NCBI GenBank assembly: GCA_030686995.1
Contig: CM060703.1
Coordinates: forward strand, 5,761,001-5,825,000
Direction of reading: 5' to 3'
DNA length: 64,000 nucleotides
Source of the DNA: Artemisia argyi
Lineage: Eukaryota; Streptophyta; Magnoliopsida; Asterales; Asteraceae
A program made the position numbers and the translations under genes. The notes beneath the pieces are model-generated. The model did not search any database. It was not told the origin of the DNA and saw nothing but the letters and a program-made list of their open reading frames with translations. Shown in pieces: positions 46,517 through 58,462 of this stretch. Position 1 is the stretch's first letter. The number at the start of each line of letters is the position of its first letter.

Positions 46517-46812
46517 TAGGGATGAGCACGGTACCGGTCCCGTACCGAATTAGTGGTACCGATTTTTTCCCGAGCAAAATTAGTGGTACCGGTACCGTAC
46601 TGAACGGGATTCGGATATCGGTACCGGTACCGGGAAATCGGGTTTTCCCGATTTGGTACCGGTCCCTTACCGAATTAATGGTCCTGATTTTTTTTTCACC
46701 TTATTTCGTAGTCCCGGTACCGTATCGTATATTGGGAATCGGTACCGTTTCGGTACGGTACCGGTACGGTTCCGGTTCGGTTCCGGGATTCGGTTCGAAA
46801 TGCTCATCCCTA
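46517..46812. mobile_element. hAT-like GGTACC MITE (second copy)
   Basis: Identical to 34313-34608, including the cattagca duplication. Confidence 0.9.
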
Positions 46813-47434
46813 CATTAGCAACTATCGTTGGGACCTTTTTTTTTTTTAATTATTATTTTTTTAACATTTAATGATATTTTATGCTGTATATTTATGTTTA
46901 TAAGTGCGAACAATTTTACACACGTTTGAAATTGCATTCATAGCAACCATGTAATAATTTTAAACACGATTTGTAAATGCAAACAATTTAAACCAAAAAA
47001 CTCTCATTTCTTAAGAAGGGTTGACAAATATAATAGTGTGAGTAAATGACACATTTGTTGTAGTGTCTCCTAGCAAAATGTTACGTGTAGGTCCTAGTCT
47101 TTCAATTCACCTTGAGACACCTTTAAACATACTTGTGTTTTGTAATCAAAAGCTTTACTAAAACTACCGGCTTTCTTCATAGGTATTTGAGATTTACGTA
47201 GGATCATATTCTACACCACGTGAAGTCCACGAGCCAAGTCACAAACATTGTTACTACTCACTAGCACTTGGTTTTGCATCCACAACGCTTGCAACAAATG
47301 CAAGTATTTAACATCCCATCATATTATTTTGCTAGCAGGGTAACTATGCGTTGCGACGCCAGATACCTTGTGACTATTAACTGGAGAAATAGATCTCGAC
47401 GGGGTCTGATTCACCGGTTTGTATCGGTTCCAAC

Positions 47435-48250
47435 CTGTGGCGGAGGGGATAGGGTGTCTAGCAGGTGCTAGGCCCCTCCCAACTAACCCAGAAAACAAAA
47501 TATACAATCCAAAAGTGCATTTTCTAGGAATGTTAATGAGGCCCCTCACAATGTAACAATTCACTTTTGTAATTTTAATATGATAAAAGTAAGTAACGTG
47601 TGAGGGTGACGAACAACAACGAAACACTGACATTTGTGCACTCATCTCATCAGGTATTGAATGATTTAGTTATTTGTTTTTTATCATTATTGATCACTGT
47701 TAGTTATTTCTATTTTACATTCTTTAAATGGATGGTGCTTTTTATCATTATTGATCACTGTTAGTAAGATGATTTTGGCTAGTGTAATAGTATATGTTAA
47801 TTATGAGCCTGTTTTATAGGCACAAGCTCGGCTCGTGATATATTATAAAGGCTCGAGCTCGGCTTGTTTTTACAATAGGCCCATGAAAAATCAAAAGTTG
47901 GCTTGAGCTCGACTGGTAGTACATCTATATGAGCTCGTTAATAAGCCCGTGCATAATACAAATGCATAATGTATTATATATATTTAATATTTTACAATAA
48001 CTTAATTACGTTTAGGACTTTAGGCTCTTTTAGGCTCGCGATTCTAATCGAGCTTTGTGTATAAAGCTTTGGCTCGAGCTCGATTAACAAATGAGCCGCA
48101 ATTTAGGCTCGAGCTCGTTTAAGCTAGGCTCGTACGAGCTTTTAACCGATCCGATTTCGAGCTTTTCACGAGCAGCTCGACTCATTTTCACCCTTACACT
48201 TTACAATTAATTTCGGCCCCCCTTAACTTGAAATCCTGGCTCCGCCCCTG
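47435..48250. mobile_element. hAT-like element with nested element (second copy)
   Basis: Identical to 35231-36046. Confidence 0.7.
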
Positions 48251-48847
48251 GTTCCAACGCGTCCTCCCTGGTTCGTTTTCAGATGACTTTTAATGGCTAG
48301 CCGAACCAGTGACGACACCGGTTCCCGGTTGAACCCGTTAGTCCGGTCCGGTTTTCAAAACTATATGTACCATCAACTTGTTTATGAAGCTTTGTGTGTT
48401 TTCTTAGTTTGTACAATTTGTATAATAACATGTATTTTTTATTTTTTTTTTTACTTTTCATTTTAAGAGTGTTTTAAAAATATCATTAATAAGTGTGTTA
48501 AGTTATTTTATATTTTGGATTATGTTGTAGCTTGTTTAGATTTTACGTTGTGAAATTTTAGTAAATGGATGTCTTAATTGGTTGTACAATGTGAATAAAT
48601 CATTGTGGTTTTAAGTAATTGGATGTTTTAATATGAGTATTAACCGGGTGTTTTAATAGGAGTATTAATTATGTGTTAATTTAATTTCTTAGTGCATTAA
48701 AAAGTTGTACAATATGTTTGTTTGTTTGTATGTTTCAATTTTCAAGTTTGTAATGACTTAGTGCATTAAAAAGTTGTACACTATGTATAGATACTTGTAA
48801 TGCTGAATTTTAAGGCATATATGCCCAAAAAGGGCTTTATGCTTTAT

Positions 48848-49036
48848 GGGAATGGATCCAATAAGAAGAAAAAATAAAATAAGAAGAATGAGAAATGTTT
48901 GTAGCCACACATTTCAAATGAGGAAGGAGAATTTCATGGGAGGTGCATCTTATTTTGTAGGTGCATCTGAAATGTGCGGTTGTAATCACTTCTCATTCTT
49001 CTCATTTTACTTTTATTTCTCATTTGATCCTTACTC
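48848..49036. mobile_element. Fold-back MITE (second copy)
   Basis: Identical to 36644-36832. Confidence 0.7.
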
Positions 49037-49131
49037 TATGCTTTATAAGATAGTAAAATATGGTTTAGCCGCAAAGTTGAGTGGTTGTAATTATGTCTGT
49101 GATTTTTGATGTAAACGGAGACAACGATTCC

Positions 49132-49174
<43 letters not shown>

Positions 49175-50047
49175 TTTTACTTATGTCTCATTAAAAATAA
49201 AAAAATAATAAGACCCACCATGACCGGAGTCAAGTAAAACCCGACGGTTCAACTCGGGTGTTATATTCAAGAAAACCGAGTTAGTCTCTTATTATGTCTC
49301 GTACTTTCGGGTTCGGGAATTGATGTTATCCCCATCCTCACATACCTGGTTACCTAGTTCGAAGATTCCCGGTTCTCATCCCCGGTCAAATCAGGGATCC
49401 CCAGTCGAATTGGGTTTGGGGATCGAGTCCTCTTCGGGTATGGGATATTTTGCCATCCCTACAAGTATGCAACAATCATATCATTATTTTACATGGTTCA
49501 GCCGCAAAGTTGAGTGAAAGTAACAATGTATGTGATCTGATATAAACGAGTTGTGAGAGTTGTGTAGGGTTGTTAATCAGGTTGGATTGGTTGGGTTTGG
49601 GTCAACTCGGGTCGTTTCGAGACTAAAAGTAACATACCCCAACCTGACCTTATTTGAATTCGGGTTAACCAGTTACGGATCTAGTCAATGTTGTTTTAAC
49701 CTGTTACGGATCCAATCCATTAATAAACAGTTTGGGATGTTTTAGTGCGCAACTGAAGTCGACTGAAATCAATTAACCTCAATAAACAACGAAGGCAAAT
49801 TCTTGTTGCAGTTAAACAAAGCGTGTCTCATGATTGAATATTAGATTTCATGTGAAAACATATCATTTACAAACTACAACGCAACCACGCCCATATTAAT
49901 TAGATTTCATGCTGTAAATTTAAGGATTAAACAGCAGATGTATTAAAGTTTGACGCCTAGTTATCATGAAGCTTGAAATGTGAAACATATTTCTCGTAAC
50001 GAGCTCCAATTCCTAAATATCCCCTCCCCCCCCCCCCCCCCCCCCCC

Positions 50048-50080
<33 letters not shown>

Positions 50081-50399
50081 ACCATCATTCACAACAATTT
50101 TATACAGCTTAACAGCTGCAAACAAGTAAAACAGAAATCCAGTGGACAACTTCATCTTAAACCAGGAAAATGATTGAGTGGGTTGACCAGAAGCTAATAT
50201 AGGTTGGATCGTTGGAAAAATCTGGATCTTTCATACATTATATGATCAGTTATTGTCCAACCCTAGAAGCGTTTGGATTGCATGCAACCCTCATCTTTTG
50301 AGAACCATTTAGATAAAGTAGCCATCTATATATGTTGTTCAGTTGTCATCAAGTTGAAATTGGGAAAGATCAGCTGCTATATCAGTTATCAGAGTCAAT

Positions 50400-50784
50400 A
50401 ATGGAGAAAGTGTTGATAAGTTTGGATCATCTTGGTGCTTTATCCAAGCTCTTCAAACTGCTGGCAAATGGTTATATGTCGGAGTCTTTCACCTTGATAC
50501 ACCTTTAAACATGCTCGTGATTCTAGTAAAAAGCTGTACTAAAATTACCGGCTTTCTTCATAGGTATTGGATTGTTTTGTAGGATCATAACATGACTAAT
50601 TTCATCCTAAGTGCTTCTACACCAAGTGACGTCCACGGGCCAATTCACAAACATAGTTACTACCACTTGACTTTGCATCCACAACGCTTTCAAGTATGCA
50701 ACAATCCCATCATTCAGCAGCAACACTGAGTGGTGGTAACTATGTCCGTGATTTGGTGCTCGTCCTTTTTTTACAGACAGAAAC
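50400..50784. repeat. Conserved non-coding module (second copy of copy 5)
   Basis: Identical to 38196-38580. Confidence 0.75.
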
Positions 50785-51164
50785 CGGCAAAAAAAAGTTG
50801 AAGATGTTAACAAGTACAAACGATAGGACCAATCATAAACTGTATGCATTGACGGATTGCGTATAAATCACTGATGTACAAAAAGATTGAAACATTTGAC
50901 CCTGTTGCCACAGTTTGATGTTAATAAACCTATAGCTGTTGAGCTTAAAAGAGGGCCTTGATGTCAAATAAGCTGATTTATCAATGATTGTCTTAGCACC
51001 TTTCTTTATAGTGAAACTGTGTTACTACCATTTATCATCTGTTTTCTAGAGTGATGGTAATTATTGAAATTAACCTACCTAACTATTTGAAGGTTACCAT
51101 TTATTATTTGTTTTCTAAAATCATGGTAAATTGGTAATTATTGAAATTAACCATAACTTGTACC

Positions 51165-51484
51165 TAGGGATGAGCACGGTACCGGTACCGTACCGATCCC
51201 GTACCGAATTAGTGGTACCGATTTTTTCCCGAGCATAAATTAGGGTACCGGTACCGTACCGGACGGGATTCGGGTACCGGTACCGGTACCGGTACCGGGA
51301 AATCGGGATTTTCCCCTTTTTTTTTTCGGGAATTTCCCGATTTGGTACCGGTCCCGTACCGAATTAGTGGTCCCAAATTTTTTTCCTCCTTATTTCGTAG
51401 TACCGGTACCATACCGTATATCGGGATCGGTACCATTTCGGTACGGTTTCGGTTCCGGGATTCGGTTCGAAATGCACATCCCTA
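51165..51484. mobile_element. hAT-like GGTACC MITE, second member (second copy)
   Basis: Identical to 38961-39280. Confidence 0.9.
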
Positions 51485-52251
51485 CTTGTACCTACTGTTT
51501 ATAGTACCAGAACTACAAAGCTACAAAGCCCAAAAGTGGATGCTAAGAATAAGATGAGCCTTAAACTAGACCCATGTTTGATACTTGAAAGTTAAGTTAC
51601 AAAAGCAACTAAAACTGTTTTATGTTGTAATTACGTATGTGTGAATTAATTACTTGAAGATTATCTTTTAGAATTTGTTTTCTAAAGTCGTAATTACTGA
51701 AATCAACTATAGCTTTGTTATTACACAACTTTTTAAAAGTACGAGACATAAGTAATGAAGTGAAGTGTGGAGTACTAGAGTACCAGAAACTACAAAGCCC
51801 AAAAGTGGTTGCTAAAATGGGCCATAAACTAAATTGGCAAATCCATTCATGCATTGTCGAGACTAAAAAGATAGTTGCTAAGGTCATTCTATAACTTACA
51901 AGGTTATAGAATACTCGGACATAATAACGAACTGAACTGAAACCCAAACCGAAACCGAAACATGCTCTTTTGTCCTATTCTCGGTTTCTAAAATATGTAT
52001 TTTTTAGTTCTCGGTTCTCTCGGCTCCGTACAGTTCCGGAAGCGAGTGCACCCCTATACATATGTACGTTACTATTTTTATAGAGTACGGGACATAAGTG
52101 GACTGTGTAGTAGAAAAGTACAAAGCCCAAAAGTGGTTGCTAATGTGGGCCATTAACTTTTGGGAGGCATTCATAATTGGGCCGGGACAACTTGCACAAA
52201 AGAAACAACCGACAATTGAAAAGAATAAATACAAGGGATCGAGACTTGAGA

Positions 52252-52315
52252 TTATAAATAAAGGCTCAAACAAAACTCACCACCATCTGACGTTATCTAG
52301 TTTCATTCGTAACAG
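52252..52315 (+). promoter_or_regulatory. Gene E TATA region and untranslated first exon
   Basis: tataaataaa near 52252 is a plausible TATA box. The untranslated exon would end at cgtaacag (52315) before a gt donor. Position relative to the coding exon, and the matching arrangement at loci B, C and D, support the reading. There is no direct evidence of transcription. Confidence 0.45.
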
Positions 52316-52487
52316 GTTTTTTTTCTTAACTCATTATTTATTAATAATGTTAGTTAGTTAGTTCGATAATAACTTAAAATTAATCTCGTTTGATTTGTTG
52401 TGACATTATTATGTTTTTTGTTTGGGTGTTTATTTAAGCTTATTCAGGGGGCTAATTAGCTTATATAACAAAAATAAGCTTAATTAA

Positions 52488-52928
52488 GGGTGTGTTTGTT
52501 TCATTTAGATGTTTTAGGTCTGAATCTGACTACCACATCTTACTAGTAAGAGGTGGGTAGAACGTCTAAATCTAAACGAAATAATGTTGTTTGTTTTTGT
52601 ATAATTGTTCGAATGATTTTAAGTGTTCGTTTCTGCAATTTATTTAAGTAACTTGTGTAAATATGAAATAACACCTTTTATCATAAATATAACATAGTTA
52701 ATAAACCATCAAATATATTATATTAACACGAGTCTTCAATCTCAATTATCGAGTAAGAGGCAGTAAGACAAGCCCCCCACCTCTTACTGAGTAAGATGTT
52801 ATATGTCTAACTGGGTCTGACTCAAAAGAAAAAAACAAACAAGCAAAACGTCTGCCCACCTCTAACTGGTAAGATTAAGAGGGAGTAAGAGGGCTAGTAA
52901 GACCTTTTTTAAAAAAACAAACACACCC
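52488..52928. mobile_element. Tourist-like (PIF/Harbinger) MITE
   Basis: Perfect terminal inverted repeats GGGTGTGTTTGTTT and a TAA duplication at both ends (52485-52487, 52929-52931). The intron of gene C has the undivided site near 18390-18400 (cctaatttagtgttttgc). Confidence 0.8.
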
Positions 52929-53030
52929 TAAGTGTTTTGCTAAGCTTATACGTTTGGGCTTATGAGCTTATATGAGGGGGTTATGAATGATAAGCCAAAC
53001 TTTTTGTTGTTTTACCTTCTTAATTAGTTA

Positions 53031-53356
53031 CTAGAACGGTACCTGCGCAATGCGGCGGCGGGTACATGTGACTGTATTTTGCGTTATTCGGTTATTCGGT
53101 TACACATTTAATTGTCTTTATGCTTTATAAGTAGAGATGGTAGAAATGGTTAAGCCAAATAATTTCAGTTTAAACAACCAACCGCTTCCTAACAAACTTT
53201 CTAACCAACTTGCTTCCTAACAAACTTCCGAACCAACCTCCTTCCTAACCAATTAATTTTGAAATCCTTCCACAATAAGCAAGTAAAATTCTGAATTTTA
53301 AGCCTTTCTAATTATAGAATAGTCCCAAATGCATTATATAGTAGTATAGATATAGA
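53031..53356 (-). mobile_element. Non-autonomous Helitron
   Basis: Read on the - strand it starts TCTATATCTATACTAC just after a host A. It ends with a GC-rich potential hairpin region (gccgccgcattgcgcaggta) and CTAG just before a host T. A/T-site insertion without target duplication, a 5' TC and a 3' CTRR with a hairpin are Helitron hallmarks. The gene C intron near 18490 reads gtta|tatt without it. At 326 bp it has no RepHel gene. Confidence 0.75.
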
Positions 53357-53536
53357 TGATAAGCTAAGCCAAACACTTAGCAAGTGTTTATTAGCTCATG
53401 ATATATAAGCCATAAGCCCTGGCTTATTTTTAGACTTGTGGGCCATGTATTTCAATGTAAGCCTATCAAATAAACTCATACGTTCAGAAATAAGCGTAAG
53501 CAAACACTCCCATATAAGGAATAGTGTAAGTTAGTA

Positions 53537-54161
53537 CAGTAAAATCTCTATAAATTAATACTCGATAAATTAATAATCTCGATAAAATTAATAATTTGTC
53601 CGGTCCCAACTTGGGACCAGTACAAATTTGTACCCCAATCGATAAAATAATAAGATAATAATTTTTTTGAAACCCCATTATATATATATTAGTCCCAACG
53701 AAACTATAAATTAATAATTGCTAAAAATTTCATATATATTTATATATGCGTGTGTGTGAGAGATATACTTCAAAATCCTAAGATTGTTTAGTTAAAAATA
53801 AATTTATTAGCAATTGTTATTTTTTGTTGAACTTCAAATCTATATTGAGTTTATATCAAAATCTCCTTATTGCACTAAAGAATTGGTATGTTGTCTTTTC
53901 GTATTGCAATAAAAAGTGTTAATTTTAATTTCATAAAGTGTGAATATGAATTCATAAAATTTTAATTGGAACTTGTTTTTCAAATTTATTTTTTATCTTT
54001 AATGAGTATACATTGTATCTAGTAATTACACTTGAAAATTTAAAGGTCGTATGTAAAACCTTTATAAATTAATTAATTATTAATTTATCGATATAATAAT
54101 ATCTCGCTAAATTAATAAAATTTATCGGTCCCAACACTATTAATTTATAGAGGTTTTACTG
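53537..54161. mobile_element. Emigrant-like (pogo/Tc1-mariner) element, second member
   Basis: Ends begin CAGTAAAATCTCTATAAA and the inverse, with TA at 53535-53536 and 54162-54163. The interior (tttgtccggtcccaacttgg) matches the element at 6487-7058. No transposase. Confidence 0.8.
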
Positions 54162-54941
54162 TAGCTTCATGGTTAATTAAGTGCATCCAAACACTATCTA
54201 GAAAACCCGAAAATGCCAGACTTGAATGGTACCGTACACAAATAATCATATATAATGTCGGCTACGGGATTATTATTTTTTTATCCATGTTCAGTCTCTT
54301 TCATATTTGAATGCAAGTTTTGAAACGATGAATAATACTTTCGAATTCTAAACCTTCAACCAGCTGTTTATCTGATCTCTTAAAAACAACTGGGTGAAAT
54401 TATCCGAAACAAATAATTAAGGGTTTGGCTTTGCTTATTTTAAACTTCATTTCGACTAAGATTAGCTGATAAGCACTTCCATTCTTGCTGATAAACACTT
54501 AAATAGGCAAACCCAAATATTCAGATAGTGTTTAATGCAGCGAGTATGCAAGAGATAGTGTTTGCATGTACCTTTTCAGTTTGTTCTTGTGATTTAGATT
54601 ATTAGCTACGAGTGTTTGAAAATTTTGAATTATTTAAGGATTTGCATGCAAACTTACCCACAAATATTCAGATAATCAAAAATCAGATTTGTTGCAAACT
54701 CTAAAACCGATAATTTGTTTCCTAAAATAATCAGATTTCAACTTAATTTTGTTAGTAGTTTAATTTTGTTTTGCCCACTATATGTGCTTCGCTCTCTGAA
54801 TGTCACTAACACTTGTCATTAATTTTGATCTACAGCTTGTTAAGGATGTTTGATCTGATCGAGGAACAAAGCACCAAAGGAGGTGAAGCTTTAGGCCCAA
54901 AATTTAATCCCTACTTATCGAGTCCAAAACAAAATAAAAAT

Positions 54942-54957
54942 ATATCAGATAACATAC
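54942..54957 (+). pseudogene. F-box gene E, first codons (start lost)
   Basis: Downstream of a leader matching genes B and C (aatttaatccctacttatcg), the bases ata tca gat aac ata c align with atg tca gat aac ata c of gene B. The start codon has become ATA. The reading frame is cut at this point by the insertion at 54958-58462. Confidence 0.85.
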
Positions 54958-57900
54958 TGTAACACCCCCAAAATTTGATACAGCGGAAGACTCAACAAGC
55001 TTTCGGGGTGCTACGGGGATTGGTATCCATTCAAAGTCATGAAAGAACGAGATAAAGTAAACATAAGAAAACACAACCAAAACGGGTTTTAAAGTTTACA
55101 TTTATCCCAAGATTTATCCAAAGTAAGGCCCAAAAGAAATAAACATAGGTCCACAATAGTTTCTCAGAGTTTTAGAAAATAGATCCATAACCGGGTGCCA
55201 TTGCCAAGCCTCCAATCCAAGCATCCAAAGGGCATGACTTAATTACCTGAGAAAACGTGCTAAAAGTCAGCTTTCGCTGGTGAGATCATAGGTTTAAATT
55301 CATAATTCAATATAGTGGACATATACGCAAAACGCTTGCTAGCTAGACTAGGCCTCAATCATCCAACCAAAATATCCAACCAAAATAATCCAACCAAATC
55401 AAATCAAATCAACCATATAGGTGCACGCTATAGCTCAAATCAATCCAATCCATAGCTTACCTAGCTCAAGTCTAGGCCTCGCTCTATAATCAATCCAATA
55501 GCTTACCTAGTTCGGGACTAGGCCTCGCTCATAAACCAAATCAATAGCTTACCTAGTTCGGGACTAGGCCTCGCTTAACCCTACCTAGTTCTATAAGCAT
55601 AACAAGTTTTGAAATAAATAAAGCGATAATAGTCCACATAAAACTTTTGCACGTTTCTCACCCCAAGTATTGAAAACAAAGTTCAAGAGTAAAAAGTGGG
55701 GTTATGACTCACCTCAAGTCCAGCAATCCGCAAAAGAAATCGATAGATGAAAGACGTAAAGCAAACTCAAGTAACGGCAACTACAGACTCGGCACTTTCT
55801 AACAATATCAAACCCGTTCAGAAATCATTTCCTCAAAAATCAAATATTCCCAATCCCGAACGTATTCCATTTAACTTTCCAAAAATCCATTTCTCGAAAT
55901 ATTCCTCATATTAATTTGGAGTTTGACGTTTGGTATCCATATGGGTGGAGGGTCGACACAACTCAAACCAAGAAGCCACAACAAAAAGAATAATAAACCA
56001 TCTATAGGTCTAATATTAGCCCAATATATTATTTAAATAAATCATCGAAGTTTATCAAATCCGTCGATTTGGTAATCCCCCATATTTATTTACGTAATAC
56101 ATCACTCTAAGATTATACCCAACCTAAATCACATAGCACAAAGAATACAATATGGTAAATATCGTAGTCCAATAAATTCCCTAGATATATCGTCAAATTT
56201 GCCAAATTCGTCAATTTAGCCAACTCCACGAGATATTTAGTAATTTATTATCCTAATACACGTACCATAACCTATGGGCGTCGTAGGATACGATGCCCAT
56301 TAATATACTCATTTTATATAACTAAATAAACCCTATTTAACCCGTCGATTAAATAAGTGACGTAGTTATAGAAAATGGATATATTAATCGTCATATATCT
56401 GTGACAACACAAAAGTCACATAATAAAATAAAATAAAGTCCACTTGGACTTAAGTAGCCACAACCCCGTATAACTCGATAAGTTTTCCAACTTAAAAGAA
56501 ATATTTTATTTTAATGATTGTCCAACATATTATATTTCGTCACTATTTATAGTTATTTGTTTATAATAACGTTCCCGACATTTATTACACTATTCATATA
56601 GTGCAATAATTATCGTCACATTATTATAACGTCTACTCGTGATCGTTTTATTATTAATATACGCATTTATAATAATATATATACGTTTATCACGTCTATA
56701 TACTTATATAAACGATTATATTACTAATAATATTATTACGAGTTTTATTATTATTAGCGTTTGATTATAAATATTTATCGAGTCATATGAGTTGGTCACA
56801 TGTCCGAGTCATCACTCTCGGCTCATTGTCCAAGTCCAAGAATAAAATAATCAAGTCATAAATAAGTAATCCAACTCCGTCCAAATCAATCCCAATCACA
56901 TGCTACAACAATAGGGTCCGACTACAGCACCCGACTAACCTATCTCCGTCATGTAATTGACCGTCTCACAATCGATCCCCAATACCATTTCGTCAACACA
57001 ACTCCACAATATAAATCATGATACCATTTCATTCTCGGTTCCCAAGCAACGACAACAATATTAATACGCCAAAAGTAATATATCTCAACAACAATAACAA
57101 TACCAATAGCAATGCCAAAACAACCACAATTATAGCAAAAAAAGAAGTCATCCATAAAACCAATAAAATGGGTTGACTTACCAAGTCAAACCCCGAATCA
57201 AGAGACTCATTGGAGTCTCGGCTCAAACATGAACCTTACAAGGCCATACCCGAGACCATTATGGTCTCGGCTAGCTCATCCGAGCTCGACACCAAAACAG
57301 CCCAAACGGACCCCTTTTGGGTCACGACCAAAAATCCAAACGACGACAAATATGATGTTCCAATCAACCAAAAATCATCCAATAATCAAACATAAAATCC
57401 AAACACCCTCGAATCGATAACCATGAAGCAAGAATATCAAGAAGCCAAGATAAATCCGAAAATGGCACAAGCCGAGAGCATTAGCTCTCGGGTAAGCCAC
57501 GACCCATCAAAAACAACGAGCACCCGGATACCAAACGGATTTGTATCTCAAAAATATTGTTTCCCCATCACTTTTAGTCAAGATTTCATAAAAAATATTA
57601 GAGAAAAACATGTACCCACGATTTGGGTAACACATCGAGACACACGAGTTGAAACTCGTGGTCATTTACCTTCAAAATGACTCCAAGAATACTTTTCTTC
57701 AAAAACCCAACATGAAAAGATGAAAAAGATGGTGTTTAGGTGGCGGTGGTGGTGAAATCGTGATGTTAGAAGTGGTTGTATGGCGCGTGAGTTATACCAA
57801 AAGATAGATCTTGATGAGAGGGTTAATTTGGTGGTGTTATTTTATGTGTAGGAGTGGCGGTGTGGTGGTGGTCGCCGGAGAAAGGTGGCGGCGGCTAGGG

Positions 57901-58462
57901 TTCAAAGAGAGAGAGAGAGAGATATTGAAAGATGAAGATGGTGTTATGTTGTTTGTTTGTGAACCAGGAACCAACAAGGACCAACTTTGTAGCTACTCTT
58001 TTTTTTTTATTTTTTTTTTCTTTCTTTCTAAATAACAATAATAATAACTATAATAGTGTGGGGGATAATGGCTAGTCGAATAAACATAATGACCAAACCC
58101 GAAAACGTTTCAAAATATCCCGCTATTCTCAAACTGAGCTCGTTCCCAATAATTTAAAATTCCAAGATACGTGCCATAAATATATAACTCAATCCGTAAA
58201 TTCAAAATATTAAATTTTGTTAGGTTATCCTAGTGCCGGAGTCAATATAGTGCCAAATAAATATTTCAAAATGAATCACCACGAATATTCCATACCAAAA
58301 CAATAATTCAAATTCAAATTTCTTAAATAACGTACGATTTAAAAATCACATTCCAACGTTTATAAATCTCATCACGAACAAACTTTTCCAATATTCCAAA
58401 AATTATAAATTTTAAAGTAATGCGGGTTTTCAAAATGGCTCCCTAATTTGCCAGTTGTCACA
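54958..58462 (-). mobile_element. Large solo LTR of a Ty3-gypsy-like element
   Basis: The segment runs from TGTAACACCCCC to GTTGTCACA and is flanked by an exact 5-bp duplication, catac (54953-54957 and 58463-58467). On the - strand it reads TGTGACAACTGG ... GGGGGTGTTACA, a form typical of plant Ty3-gypsy LTRs. I see no primer-binding site, gag or pol and no internal repeat of its own ends, so a solo LTR from recombination is the simplest reading. It contains a tandem region around 55430-55600 (cttacctagttcgggactag repeated), a very AT-rich part around 56000-56800, and a gagaga/ggtggcggcgg stretch near 57730-57930. Small frames inside it resemble nothing I know. Confidence 0.75.

Larger units (their letters stand above)
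41097..52800. repeat. Second copy of 28890-40596 (probable false duplication)
   Basis: From the first base after the gap, the sequence repeats 28890 onward at an offset of 12207. The offset changes to 12204 at the poly-T tract and stays so to 52800, the counterpart of the last base before the gap (40596). Every element, stop codon and microsatellite I compared is identical; the only difference found is about three T bases. The copy begins exactly at the gap's right edge, and its last base equals the gap's left edge. That is what two overlapping contigs look like when laid end to end. Confidence 0.9.
52316..54835 (+). other. 5'UTR intron of F-box gene E
   Basis: Donor at 52316; acceptor ttttgatctacag ending at 54835. 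It is about 2.5 kb, larger than in B, C or D, because it contains a Tourist-like MITE, a Helitron and an Emigrant-like element. The backbone between them aligns with the intron of gene C. Confidence 0.55.

Noticed and set aside
28890..52800. A genuine 11.7 kb tandem segmental duplication
   Set aside because: Both boundaries coincide with the gap edges and the copies are effectively identical. Contig overlap is the simpler explanation, though only reads can settle it.
57810..58035. A 74-codon frame with a vvvagerwrr core
   Set aside because: It sits in the GA-rich end of the solo LTR, has no relatives I recognise and ends in poly-T-encoded Phe.
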